A stretch of 64,000 nt of DNA from Nicotiana tabacum (lineage: Eukaryota; Streptophyta; Magnoliopsida; Solanales; Solanaceae): NCBI RefSeq assembly GCF_000715075.1, contig NC_134087.1:188387276-188451275 (forward strand). The letters are read 5' to 3'. Within the stretch, counting starts at the first letter, position 1; each line of letters starts with the position of its first letter. The notes beneath the pieces are model-generated. The model was not told the origin of the DNA. It made no database searches and saw only the letters and a program-made list of their open reading frames with translations. Shown here one piece after another: positions 33,173 to 45,200 of this stretch. Both the position numbers and the translations under genes were made by a program.

Positions 33173-33969
33173 ATGGCTTCTTCTTCCAAACGCTTTGGCT
33201 CTTCAAAAAAAAAAAGAGCAAGGCTGAGGATTCTGCTCCTCCAACAGTAGGTTCCATTATCCCCCGAAGTCTTAACACCACAAAAGATTTTGAAGAGAAA
33301 CTCCCTACTGCTAACCCTCGTTCATGGGCTGTCAGTAGGTATCCTTCTTCAATTCGCCCTTCTAGTATTCCTACTATGAAGGAAGACTGCCGCTGCCATG
33401 AGTTTGAAATTATTGCTCCTGATCTATCGGAGCGAGTGACCCTTCACAGGGAAGGTTTTGCATATTTTTACATGTATTCCTTTACTTTGAGTGCTTTTTT
33501 CTTTGAGCGGAGCTTGATTCCGTGATTGCGGAGTTTTGCCTTCGCTACCAAGTATGCTTGGCATAAGTAAACCCTTATGAATTGTGGAGACTCTTCAAAA
33601 ACATCAAATGAATCTTCCACCACACTTCCTTTCATTCTTCCACATTTTATAAGATCACTGATTATCCCTTGTATGCTACAACGTGCAGAAAAGTTGACAA
33701 CAACCCAACGCTCTATCTTTGTCGGATCAACCAGTCTCTTGTTATTGAAATTCCTCCAGCCATTACGTGGAACAAAGTCATCACCACTAGCAATTGCTAC
33801 ATTATTTCCATCAGCCGCAGCTGGTCATGAAGGAGATGTTCCTCCTCCGCAGTCTCCAATTCAAGGAAATTTGGGGCAAAAGTACGTTGCCCCTTTTGAG
33901 GATCCACCTACTTCTCCCGGGGGCGTGGACACTTCTCTTCCTCCTGGTTCCGGATATGCTACAGTTTAG
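33173..33969 (+). pseudogene. Antisense additional ORF of element F (shortened)
   Basis: The ATG at 33,173 starts MASSSKRFGSSKKK. The frame is lost in a run of eleven A at 33,205-33,215 and continues in another frame (KDFEEKLPTANPRSWAVSRY, then ERVTLHREGFAYFYMYSFTL). Later breaks follow near 33,520-33,580, and the end reads QKYVAPFEDPPTSPGGVDTS to the TAG at 33,967-33,969. Opening and order match the antisense ORF of element C (a 'CD...TT..EG....Y.Y.FTL' core), but the long coiled-coil part seen in C is absent, so there is an internal deletion. Function unknown. Confidence 0.7.
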
Positions 33970-35399
33970 CTTTTCTTTTCTTTTTTCCATTCTTGTATCT
34001 TTGCCATTTTTGTTTTTGTAAATAAAGACACATTTTTGCTCAAGTATTGTTTGAGTCTTATTTTTGTTTGAATATCCATGCAAGTCTTTAATCTTTGCAT
34101 TTGCTTAAGAATTTTTCGCATGTTTTCATTTTATGCTTTTCTATGCGTATTTTCGGATGCACTTTCTTTGGAGTACTTGGATTCCGAGCATTATCCCTTT
34201 TACATGAGGGTTCTTTAAGTATTTGCACAAGTTTAATTTTTTGCGTCTTTTCGTATATGTCTTCGGGTGCATTCTTCCCCTGAAGGCATTTTGATTTTGG
34301 GCATAAATTCTTCCGAAACCAACCCTTTAGCGTGAGTGTTTTTATAAAAGAGAGTCCTTTTATGTTTACGGTACTCTTGAAGAGGACGTCGCCTGTTCAT
34401 TACGACACTGACATTTGAAGTACTTGTTTAACTTTCAAATGATAAAGTTAGTTCATTGTTCAGACAAGAAACAAGATAAAAACAAAAGGCTTTAATTACA
34501 TTTAATTCCTTCTATTTTTAAAAGTACAAAAGTATTTGTTATGCTAAAAAAAGAAATTGACATTGCTTGTGGCTATCTTGTACCACTTGTTTCTACGGGG
34601 CTGGCTATGCAGTCCCCGATCTCGATGACACGTTAATACTTCTGGATTTTCGTTTCTGATCGACGTGGCAATTATTGATGCCATATCCTCATATATTCCC
34701 CCATGTTCGAATGCGAAGAATGCGAATTGGAACACTGGAAGTCTTGTGCCTTCAAAGATTCCACCAATGAATTACTAGATAATCCTTAACTCGGCAACAC
34801 ACCTTACTTCCCCTTAGGAACCCATGCTATTGAGCGAAGGACTATCTAACAATCCTCTAGTGGTTTGTGCTCGGGAATGTTTGGGTAACCTCTGTCCGAT
34901 AGCAAACTTAACTTCCCAGTGAGAATTTGCTACCGAGCTAAAGATTATTTAACCGCCCCCAAGTGAAAACTTGCTTGTTTTCCTTGCTAACGAAGGTCTT
35001 ATTGCTGCTGTCTTCGTAGTATGGTTTCTATCACTGCCTCATTAAAAACCTTGCTAGAAAAACCCAATTGGAACAAAAACTGAACGAAGGGAAAAAGAGT
35101 GCAGCACATACTTTCAGATTGGAGATTGTTCATTAGCAATAATATTTTTTGAGGTGCGCTGAGTTACAATTGTTGAGCAATTTGTTTCTATTTTGGTTCT
35201 CCAACTCGTATGAACCTTTTCTAATGATAGCTGAGATCCAATAGGAACCTTCCCACGTTGGCCCCATCTTCCCCGCATTGAGTTCCTGGGTGTTTTGGGT
35301 TACTTTCCTTAAGACTAACCAAGTCTCCTACTTTGAAATAACGGAAATTGGCTCTTCGATTATATTATCACTCCATTCTCTACTTTTGAGCTGCCATTC
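33970..35399. other. Convergent spacer of element F
   Basis: Non-coding DNA between the antisense ORF and pol. It contains the conserved stretch at 35,034-35,127 shared with element C (18,046-18,126). Short frames here show no domain. Confidence 0.6.
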
Positions 35400-36180
35400 T
35401 TACATGCGCCAAGTCCCTATGTTCCTCGAGCAGCTCCAAGTTTATTAATATTGCTGCATTGTTCAATTCTTTATCTTTCTAGAAACATCTCAAAGTGGGT
35501 TCTCCCACTTCCACTTGGATTAGAGCTTCTGCGTCGTACACAAGGGAAAAAAGAGTCTCTCCTGTGCTCGACTTGGCCGTTGCTCGTTAGGCCCATAGAA
35601 CTCCTAGTAATTCTTTGGGCCAATTGCCTTTTGCCGCTTTTAATCTTTTCTTAAGGTTTTGAATAATCACTTTGTTTGTTGACTCCGCTTGACTGTTTTC
35701 ACTCGGATGTTAAGGTGAAGAGGTGATCCTCTTTATCTTCAAATCTTCAAGATATTTTGTAATTTTTGCACCGATAAACCCATTATTGCATGCTATCTAT
35801 TTTGGTATTCCGAACTTACAAATTATATTTTCCCACAGGAAGTCGACCACTTTGCGTTCTTCGATCTTCTGATAAGGACATGCTTCCGCCTATTTAGAAA
35901 AATATACAATCAAAACTAAAAGAAATCTTACCTTTCCAGGAGCCGGTGGCAGCGGTCCAACAATGTCCATCCCCCATTTCATGAAAGGCGACGGGGACAG
36001 AACCGAAGGGTTCTGTCAGTTGATGTACTAGTGGTGCATAACGCTGGCACTTATCGCATTTTCGGACGAAGTCTTTGGCACCTTGTTCCATGCAGGGCCA
36101 GTAATATCCCGCCCGAACTAATTTCAGCACCAAAGAATCTGCTCCTGATTAGTTGCCGCATATTCTTTCATGAACTTCTC
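35400..36180 (-). pseudogene. Integrase remnant of element F
   Basis: On the minus strand the zinc-binding module is well preserved: AGYYWPCMEQGAKDF and CDKCQRYAPLVHQ (36,133-35,894). The catalytic core and C-terminal region toward 35,400 are recognisable only in pieces and contain stops and frameshifts. Same Tat-type integrase as in element C. Confidence 0.75.
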
Positions 36181-36439
36181 TTATGATGTAATTAGCTTCG
36201 GACGCTCCCAAGCACCGAGCCAACGGGCCTTGGAAGGATTTTCTATATAATTGGCCTTTCTTGAAGCTATAATGTGCAACTTTTGTGCGTTGCACTCGTG
36301 ATGCTTTGGGATCTTTGGGCAACTTCCCGTGCTCGAGATAGTCGATTATTTCATTCTCTAGTCCCAGACCAAACCAACCGAATTCATCTCATAGTATCCA
36401 TCTGTATCCAGGACTGAATTCATTAGTTGTACCACAATC

Positions 36440-36720
36440 CCTTATTTTGATCCCTTGATTTCTGTCGATGAGCCCAAGTTAGCCAATGCATCTGCTTTCG
36501 TGTTTTCTTCCCTCGGGATATGAGTAATTGACCACTCCCAGAATTGTGCCAACAGAGCTAGAAACTTTACCATATATTGTTGCATACGGTCCTCTTTGGT
36601 GTCAAAGATCCCGTAGACCCGATTTACCACCAATTGCGAATCACTTTTGATTTCAATGGCCTCAGATTCAAGTCCGCGGGCCAGTTCGAGCCCTGTAATC
36701 AAATCTTCGTACTATACTTC
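36440..36720 (-). pseudogene. RNase H C-terminal part of element F
   Basis: The minus strand encodes ITGLELARGLESEAIEIKSD, SQLVVNRVYG and HIPREENTKADALANLGSS, the second half of the Tat-type RNase H. The domain is cut at 36,720 by the insertion of element G. Confidence 0.85.
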
Positions 36721-36903
36721 TGTCATGCCCCGAACCTGGGGGCGAGACTGGCACCTAGTGCCTCACCTATCCTTGCGTACCAACTTGCAACTAAGGGGCT
36801 CTGAACATATGATGTTATACTTTGGCCATAGGCTACATTGCAAGATAACTGCGAATGCTGACTAAATGTCAATATATAACTGGGCCGACAAGGCTGTCAT
36901 AAC

Positions 36904-37552
36904 TAGGGGTGGGCATATATCGGGTAAAACCGATAACCCGAACCGTTAATTCTTTATTGGGTTATCGGTATTGGGTTATTGGGCTAACGGTTCGGTAACG
37001 GGTTAAATTTTTTTTTATTGGGTTATCGGTTCGGGCTCGGTTTGCATTTTTGTTATTGGGTAAAAATCGATAACCCAATAAGAATGATATAATTTACTAA
37101 TTTCCCCTTAAGTATATACTAGGGTTATTTATTTTCCTAATTCCCTCTTCACTCTTCAGTCTTCAGTCATTTGTCTCTCAGTTCTCATTCTTGTTTCCGT
37201 CGCAGCCCCCAAGAGTCAAGACGCAAGACTCACCACCAGTTCTCCGCCAGACATCAGTAGATACTGCACAGAAGTGGGAGCGTGCTTTTGTTAAGAAACA
37301 ACAAAAGTTGGCAGTTTACACGTTCTGGCAGTTTGATTTCTTTGTTTTATATATTGCAAATTTTTTTAGTTGTTTTATCTTATCGGGTAAACCGATAACC
37401 GAACCGATAACGATATATAACCGATTAACCGATAACCGATAACCAATATCTTATCGGTTTGGTTATCGGGTTATGATATTTGTAAACCGATAACCGATAA
37501 GCAAAACCGATAATGTTCAAAACCGAACCGAACCGACCGATGCCCACACCTA
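36904..37552. mobile_element. Non-autonomous hAT-type element, 649 bp
   Basis: The terminal inverted repeats are TAGGGGTGGGCA and TGCCCACACCTA, flanked by a perfect 8-bp duplication GTCATAAC (36,896-36,903 and 37,553-37,560), the hAT hallmark. Subterminal regions are packed with ACCGATAACC / GGTTATCGGT motifs on both strands. An 83-codon open frame (37,191-37,442) in the middle has no recognisable domain. Confidence 0.95.
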
Positions 37553-38702
37553 GTCATAACTATTATAGCTGACAAACCAACCAAATATACATGCAAGGCC
37601 TGCAAACCCAACATATTGTAATAACTAACAGGATATGTCTACAAGCCTCTACTGATGGATATACTATGATTGGAACAGCTCCCCGACCTACTCATAACAT
37701 ATATACATATATATATATATACAAGATGTACATAAGGCTCTAGACCCGGAAACTCCGAAAGGAATGGAGCTTACCGATCAAACTGAACTCGGGCAACACT
37801 TATTGAGGAGGCCTACCCGTCTGTCTATCTGACTTGCATGCATGAAATGCAGCGCCCCTAGAAAAGGGACGTCAGTTCAAAATAATGTACTGAGTATCTA
37901 AGGAAATATACTAAAACTTGAAACTGAACTAATAATATAATACCTGCAAATAGCTGGAAGTCAAAGATAATCTAAAGATTTGCTTACCTGCTGATACTGA
38001 CTCAACTTTCTCAATATAGTAAGTAAAATAGTTGTTCGGCCCTATAAGGCTCGGTATATATATATATATAACTGCTCTACCGTAGTAGGCTCGCTCATAG
38101 GCTCTCAGCCATACTAGGCTCTGTATCTCGACCAACTGGGCTCGCTCATAGGCGCTTGGCTATAGTAGGATCGGCATATAACTTACCATCTGATCAGAAG
38201 TTGCCTAATAGGGGCTGCCCATCGATTAAAACTCGATGGTAATGAATATACTTTAATACTGTATATATAAATTCTCTGCTCTCTTGACTGGAAGAATGAA
38301 ATACTCAAATGAATATGAAGTCCCGATAAAGAGAATATTGTAACTTGTGAGACTAGCAAATTATATGTAAATTTTGGGATATGAATTTTTCTTTATGCTT
38401 CGTTATCAAACTTGTGTAATGACAAGATCATGCCAAAATGAAGGAAGAGTTTAGCTTTAACATACCTGGAGTAGGAAAACTCCATATAATATTCTTGGAG
38501 AAGCTTGTACCGTACTCTTCTAGAACCGCAAAATTTCACGTTGCTACTATCCGAACAAATCCTTGTTGGAAAATTTGCTTCTATTTCTAACATTTTTTGA
38601 AAAGGATCATCTATATCAAAGTGAGTATTTAGCTTCTGGTTCCTTGAAACTTTTAGATATCAAACCATGAAATTATTTTGAACAAAATCATTCTCTGAAA
38701 AT

Positions 38703-38890
38703 GGATAACGTTTGAGGACTAAGAATGAAATATCATCATTCTTTTGAAATAGGTAACATTTGGAAGATTTAAGAAATGGAATATCATAATTCTAATGGAT
38801 AACGTTTGAAGACTAAGAATGGAATATCATCATTCTTCCTAAATGGGTAATGTTTGGAAGATTTAAGGAATGGAATATCATTTTTTGATA
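38703..38890. repeat. 94-bp tandem duplication in LTR G
   Basis: GGATAACGTTTGA...GACTAAGAATG...ATATCATCATTCTT occurs at 38,703 and again at 38,797. Confidence 0.8.
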
Positions 38891-39399
38891 TTTTTTGGTC
38901 TTATTTGTGTCCAAACGCATCGATAAGAATCCTTAATTGCTAGCCACATAGGTTAAAAAAATGCTTAGTCACTTCTCACATTTGTGGCTTCTCGCCACAC
39001 ATTCGGGTAATAATTTATAATTTGTATCCACTTATTAGTTAACTGGGTAATATCCTGTAACCCGGTAATAAATTAATTACCCGCATAATTGAGAATTATT
39101 CCCTCTTACTTAAAATATTACTCACTTTTCACATACCTTATACACCTTTCTAGCATGGGCATGTAGTACCTTGCATGTTACTAGTCCATAAATATCGGGT
39201 ATTTTAGCTTGGGCCGTATTTTACCCCAATATGCCAAACTTGGACGAAAAATTCATTTTCTTTGACTTGCTTCCCCTTTCACCTTTACGAATTTATTCAT
39301 CACTTGTGAAATAACATAATCCTTATAATCTCCAAATAATCTTTTACTTGGACTGATGTCAATTACCTTACGAGAAATCCAACGTACAATACTACAGGG

Positions 39400-39556
39400 T
39401 GCAACATCATCGTAACTTAATACTGCAAAGCATAACATCACCGTAATGTAATACTGCTGGGTATAATATCATCGTAATATACTACTGTAGAGGGTAACAT
39501 CATCGTAATATATTACTGCAGAGCATAACATCGACGTAATACTGCGGGGCGTAACA
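39400..39556. repeat. 31-bp tandem repeat at the end of LTR G
   Basis: ACATCATCGTAATATAATACTGC-type units lie near 39,404, 39,435, 39,467, 39,497 and 39,528, running up to the LTR terminus. Confidence 0.85.
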
Positions 39557-40033
39557 CAATTCCCCCTTTAGAACATTCGTCCTCGAATATTGACTGTTGC
39601 ATTTATCATTTTCATAACTTATATCTTCCGAATACTTTAGAACTTCCCTTGCCATCTAGGCGATTGTTCTGTGAATGAGTCCAAAGTCCAGGGCATTCCC
39701 CCCTTAGGCCTCCTTCTCACACCACAACTTGTAGTCAGAATCCTTCCAATCTCGTAACTGTTACTACCTTTCATCATGCAACCTGTACAATTTTGACCTT
39801 GTAAGTGTGCCCAATCTCTAGGATTCATATGTAGAGCTTGATAAGATTCCCCTTTGGGCATATATGAGTATATTGAAGTTCTTTGCTTGGTACTTTGTTG
39901 AATTCACAAATATTGCTATATCTCATCGCATAGGTCCATTTAGCCATCCGTATGAATTTACTTCCATAACTCTTACTTTAATTTATCGTTGCTGAGTTCT
40001 GCTACCAAAACCCAGCTTACTCTCATTGCTTAT
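39557..40033 (-). other. Internal 3' end of element G
   Basis: Polypurine tract (minus strand TAAAGGGGGAATTG) and untranslated or degenerate coding sequence; no readable domain. It ends abruptly at the terminus of LTR B2. CTTAT (40,029-40,033) should be that insertion's duplication. Confidence 0.6.
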
Positions 40034-41076
40034 TGTCGGGCCCCCTTTTTCTAGAACGAAATCGGGTTTATGACACTTGAAGGGACAACTCATTCCTTTT
40101 GGGAATTGGGTTTGCGTTTGAAGAGTCGCCACCTAATGATTAGGGTGCATTAGGACACCAAAAGAGTTTGATTTTGAATAACCAGAGATTAGGCTAAGGG
40201 CTTGAAATTATTCCAAGGGAAAGGTGTTAGGCACCCCTCAGAATCCACTAGAGTGGTTCCCGACTAGACAATTATTGTGAATTTTGGGTGCAATTAACAT
40301 GTAGACAAATAAGGCTCAAATAAGAGGGGGTTTCATATAATGGTTTGCAAACAAACAAAGTTTGGAAGAGCAAAGAAAGCTGATTTTTTAAAGAAGGAGT
40401 TGAAATGATAAAAGAAATAAAGAAATAAGGGAAAGGGGGTCCTAGGTTTATTAACAATATGGATCACTCCACACAATACCCGGTAATCACTCCTCAATGA
40501 GGGGCTACACGTGACATTATTGCATGGTCATCATATCCATATCTAGCCTTCCCACCCCGTTAAGGTATTTAAAGCGCGGATTGGTCTCGTTTACTTATTG
40601 CATGCTATTACCCGTCCCAATCCTATCAGTCCCGGAGGCATTTAGGACTACTAATCCTAAAAGGGAGGGATATTAGGCTTATTTGTAGCTTCAAAGGAAA
40701 AAAACTCTAAGGCGACATGCAAAACATGTATTGCAAATTGGGGAAAATATATAACAAGCAGAGGCTCAGATATACCTCCTTAAACAAAGAAGCACGTAAT
40801 TAGCATGACTTACATATACTGTTTAGGTCTGATTTAAAAGGTATTAAAGACGAGTGAGACGAAATTGTTGAGACAGTTTCATCTTATCACATAGCTTAGA
40901 TAAGAAGTCCGAATCAGGCATGCCTGCTGGTTGTACTATACCAGCCATCTATTTCGTATTTCGTATTTTGTATCCTGTATTCCATATTTCGTATCTCTTA
41001 TATATTGTTGTTGTTATTGTTGTTATTTTTATTACGCATTTCTATGGTACTAATAAATCATCTCCTATTGCTTTTT

Positions 41077-41195
41077 TGAGCCGAGGGTCTCCTGGAAACA
41101 GCCTCTCTACCCTTCGGGGTAGGGGTAAGGTCTGCGTACATATTACCCTCCCCAGACCCCACTTGTGGGATTATACTGGATCGTTGTCGTGTCGT
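41077..41195 (+). mobile_element. SINE fragment, TS/SolS type
   Basis: GAGCCGAGGGTCTCCTGGAA, then CAGCCTCTCTACCCTTCGGG, GGTAAGGTCTGCGTACA and CCCCAGACCCCACTTGTGGG, followed by a degenerate GTTGTCGT tail. This is the conserved body of the Solanaceae tRNA-derived SINEs. The 5' tRNA-like part is not apparent, so it is probably truncated. A TTG-rich run just upstream (41,003-41,035) could be a second SINE tail. Confidence 0.85.
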
Positions 41196-41519
41196 ACCTT
41201 AGGGCTTGCCTAAGTGTTAGACAAGGATCTTTTAAGCATGATATCTACTGGATTTAGAAAGAAATGAAACAGTAATGCTCGAAATGAACTGTTTAAATGT
41301 GTACTCGTTAAACTTGCTAAGTGAGAGACTCAGATTATTGAAAGAGAGAGGCAGAATTTAAACGAATTGATTACAAGTTCTGCAAACGATAACAGCCATT
41401 ACTACTGATTTTATATCTAACACTGAGTGACGCGAATCAGATTTTTATTAGAAACTCCTATAGGCATGCTTTCTAGGCGTTACTGATTTTAAGACCTTGT
41501 AGACGTAGCATCGAAATGC

Positions 41520-41830
41520 AGAAGCCTTATATACATGATTTCTAAGTGAAGTTTGAATATGCAAAATCCTATAGACATGATTTCTAAGTGAAGTTAAATA
41601 TGCAGAATCCTATAGACATGATTTCTAAGTGAAGTTAAATATGCAGAATCCTATAGACATGATTTCTAAGTGAAGTTTGAATATGCAGAATCCAACAGAC
41701 ATGGTTTCTAAATGAGGTTAAATATGCAGAATCCTATAGACATGATTTCTAAGTGAAGTTAAATATGAAGAATCCTATAGACATGGTTTCTATATGAGGT
41801 TGCATATGCAGGAATATAGTAGTCATGATT
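41520..41830. repeat. 41-bp tandem repeat in LTR B2
   Basis: AATCCTATAGACATGATTTC units start at 41,565, 41,606, 41,647, 41,689, 41,730 and 41,771, with partial copies at both ends. The matching part of solo LTR B1 (about 13,380-13,560) has only loosely related phrases, so the array expanded in this copy. Confidence 0.9.
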
Positions 41831-42278
41831 TCTACCCTTTGCATACATAGTTACCCACCTTTTTTCACGAACCAACCCCAAATGTTTATTACAAATTATT
41901 ACAAACCAAAATAAATAAAATTACATCAGGAAAAGTAAAAAAAAAAGTACAACTAGAGGAAGCCTGATTCTGACTTCATCTCTGAGTTACATGATAGACC
42001 CAACTCAAAGACCATTGATCCAAAACCTTTCTCCAATCTGAGTGTGTCAAAGTTCCCTAAGAGCCACAATGGGACTCCGGGAAATTCTCACACCCAAATT
42101 GCATTATTAGAATGGGGATAAGTGCAGTGTGGAAGGGCCAACCCTCAAGTGTCCAAGTTCAGAGTTAACTCAAGGGGTCCCAAGGCAAGGCTCATAAGAG
42201 GGGGACAAAACTTAAAGTCTAAGAGAGAGTGCAAGTGAGGAGCAGAGTTCTGGGGAATAAAGGAGAGGGAAACAACTA

Positions 42279-42283
42279 CAAAC
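42279..42283. repeat. Target site duplication CAAAC, left of element A
   Basis: CAAAC directly before TGTCGCACC; the same five bases follow the element at 60,755-60,759. Confidence 0.92.
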
Positions 42284-45200
42284 TGTCGCACCTCGTTTTT
42301 CTGCCCCCGAGAGGGGTGCAGGAGTTTTTTCCAATTAAAGGACAGTTGAAACGGGATTTATTTATTTATTTCAGAGTCGCCACTTGGGAGATTTAGGGTG
42401 TCCCAAGTCACCAGTTTAATCCCGAATCGAGGAGAATATGACTCTGTTTATTATTCTGCGAACCAGAAATCCTGAGTAAGGAATTCTGTTAATCCGGAAA
42501 AAGGTGTTAGGCATTTCCGAATTCCGTGGTTCTAGCACGGTCGCTTAACTGTTTTTATTCTTGGCTTTAATTATCTCGATTATACATTTTTATTGCATGA
42601 TTTTGTTACCGCTTCTGTTTAGATTGTTTATAATTAAAGACCCTTCTTCGAATCAAATCACGCGTACGTGTATTCGTTTCATATATTATATATTTTTTTA
42701 ACGTGAGGAATCGTGTCACGCGTACGTGTACACAATGATATTGATAATATATTTATTATAAACATAATTATTTTTTTTCGAAATTGTGTTTAAAAATAAA
42801 ATTAAGAACATTCGCCTTTCTTAAATAGTAAACCGCACATCTCGGGATTTATAAAATTAATTTAATATCCCCCGACGAATCTCTTTTTTCATAAAAATTT
42901 GCTCGAAATTGCGCGAACGCATAATCCGAATTGCTTTTAGAAGTATAATCAAGTCACGCGAACGCATCCTTAATTATGCAAATATTCTTGACAGTAATAT
43001 AAATTCTCTACAAATGTTTATTGCATCCATCTATTTTTAAATGTAAGAGTCATAGAGAATCACCGATTGGGATGCCACCAAATTTCTTGACAAAGAATTC
43101 AAAATTTATTAGGCGTTGCTACAAGTCTTATTTTATGCGTATGAATTATATACCTCAAAACTATTCAAATTTTAAAGAATTAATGATATGAAAAAGAAAC
43201 AAACAACATGTAACTAAAAATAACCATTCTTATCGTGGATACGACATTAATATATCCAAAAATCGAATCGCATATAAAACTGGAAAAAGAATTAATTTGA
43301 TAGACAAATTAATAATTTCTGAAGAATTTTTATTGTTATATTTAATGCGAACTCTATTTCTACATATCCTTGACATAAAATGTTGCAATTCGTGCTTATA
43401 AATCCCATATCCTTCTCATATACTTGTTTTTAGTCCAAAGTTATAATTATTTAGTTAATTTTTGATTACGAAGATTGAGTTTGAGATAAATAAACCAATT
43501 CTTATTCTCTGCCTACGCGAATATTTGCAAACACTAACTCTATATTTTGTAAAAAATCATCGACATTATTTCATACATTAATAGAAATGAATTGATCGCG
43601 TTCCTAAAATAACTATGCCATTTGTTATTAAGAAAGAAAACTAATCTACCAATTGATTTAATAAGACGACATCATCTAGCCTTAAACAAAATTGGATATT
43701 TGACAAAATAAGCTAGTAATGTAATTTCTGGTATTTCCGTACTATTCTTTACTTAGCTCAATATCACAAGATTTAATTAATGGCCAATTTTCTGCAATGT
43801 TCCCTATCTCAACAATTCAAACAGTAAATGTCATCACTAGCCCTCAAAACATATAAGATTATCGTGGAATTTACTACTCCAGAAGGTTAATTAGTTAACA
43901 GTTTATCATGTCAAGTATAATACTATGTTAACCAACTAAAACAAAACTGAAACTTAAACTAATAAAATTTAAATGAGTAGAAGACATCCTTATAATTCCA
44001 AACTTCATTTACTTGCCATGTTGAAGCTTTTCATGACATGAATTTACAGATATGTACCTGATATTGGAAGCAAAAGAAAATGATGATGAGAATCAGCGAC
44101 AGTAATAACAATACAGCAACAACAGTCCAGCAACAGTAACAACCCAGTAACAGACCGGTGGAGTAGTAATCCCAAAAACAAAAGCTTTAAGCTTTGAATG
44201 AAACAACAACCATTAATACTAATTTCAAAACAAAGAAAGAAAGCAGAAGATTTTTTAGTTTTTATTTTTATTTTGAAAGCTTAAATATTTTTCGGAATTT
44301 TTTTCTCTCTTATTTTCAAATTTGTTTCTCTCTCTCGTATTTGTGTATATATTTTCTCTATCTCTCTCTATTTTTTCTCTCTGTCTTGTCTAGTGTTCAA
44401 GACTTCTTCTTATAACCCATCCCATAAACCTTTCAATTAATTAAAATCCATACTTTTTCTCTACCCAACCCATTATCTTTCCACTCATCCCCATTACATT
44501 AAATAAACATATCACACTACCCCATTATATTTGTCCCCTATGATTCATTTAAAATAATGTAAGATTCCCCCTTTAAATTAAATCTTGTCCCCCTTGTATA
44601 TTAAATAACCATATCACAACCCACCCCATTTTATTTTGTCCCCCATGCTTCATATAAACAATTACAAAATGTACAATTCCTAAACTACCCCTCTGACCCT
44701 ATTGCAAATTACTATTTTACCCCCGAAAGTACTATAAATTACCAAACTACCCATCAGCTATAACACATCAATTAATCAAACTTAACCAAAATATAGACAA
44801 TATGATCAATTTCTAACAATGTTCAAACAATAATATGAACACGGATGAACATCATAACAACAATATCACATGAACACGATTTTAACAACATTTCAACAAC
44901 AAATCACATGAACACAAATTGAACAACAAAGAACAACTAAAATTTGATTGAACAATATTTTAGCAACAAACCTATTTTCGGATTTAAACAACAACAACAA
45001 CAACAATCAAACAAGTACATTTAGATTAAATTCAATAATATTGAACTTAAAATCAACCATAACAACATTACAACCAACAATTCCTATATCAAACTTAAAC
45101 AAGATTATGAGACAAATTCACGAAATAATCATAAATGATAAACAAGAAATCAAACTATACAAAATTCGGATTCAAGATCATCCAAACAAAGTATGAACAT

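Larger units (their letters stand above)
32268..36720 (-). mobile_element. Element F: second Tat-group gypsy retrotransposon, truncated by element G
   Basis: From left to right: a 3' LTR (minus orientation), a polypurine tract at 32,837-32,855, a plus-strand additional ORF, a spacer, then minus-strand integrase and RNase H remnants. It has the same layout as element C but different sequence. It stops at 36,720 inside the RNase H domain, where element G is inserted. RT, protease, gag and the 5' LTR should lie beyond the window. Confidence 0.82.
36721..39556 (-). repeat. 3' LTR of element G, with nested hAT-type element
   Basis: Ends TGTCATGCCCCG and CGGGGCGTAACA are imperfectly inverted. Without the hAT insertion and its duplication the LTR is about 2.2 kb. 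It contains a 94-bp tandem duplication (from 38,703 and 38,797) and a 31-bp array at the right end. Confidence 0.75.
36721..40033 (-). mobile_element. Element G: chromovirus-like gypsy element, 3' end only
   Basis: A 3' LTR (36,721-39,556) plus 477 bp of adjoining internal sequence. On the minus strand the LTR starts TGTTACGCCCCGCAG and ends GGTTCGGGGCATGACA. It is preceded by CGAGGACGAATGTTCTAAAG and GGGGGAATTG, a polypurine tract of the Tekay-like type. The internal region stops at 40,033, where LTR B2 is inserted. The expected 5-bp duplication would be ACTTC (36,716-36,720); its partner lies beyond the window. Confidence 0.7.
40034..42283 (-). repeat. LTR B2, 3' end segment
   Basis: The minus-strand terminus ...GGGGGCCCGACA lies at 40,034. 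It contains AGAGTCGCCA (40,132-40,141; TGGCGACTCT on the sense strand), a SINE fragment and a 41-bp array. It is cut at 42,283 by element A. Confidence 0.88.

Noticed and set aside
37191..37442. Possible hAT transposase exon in the 649-bp element
   Set aside because: No BED zinc finger or dimerisation motif is visible in the 83 codons; reported only as an unknown core.
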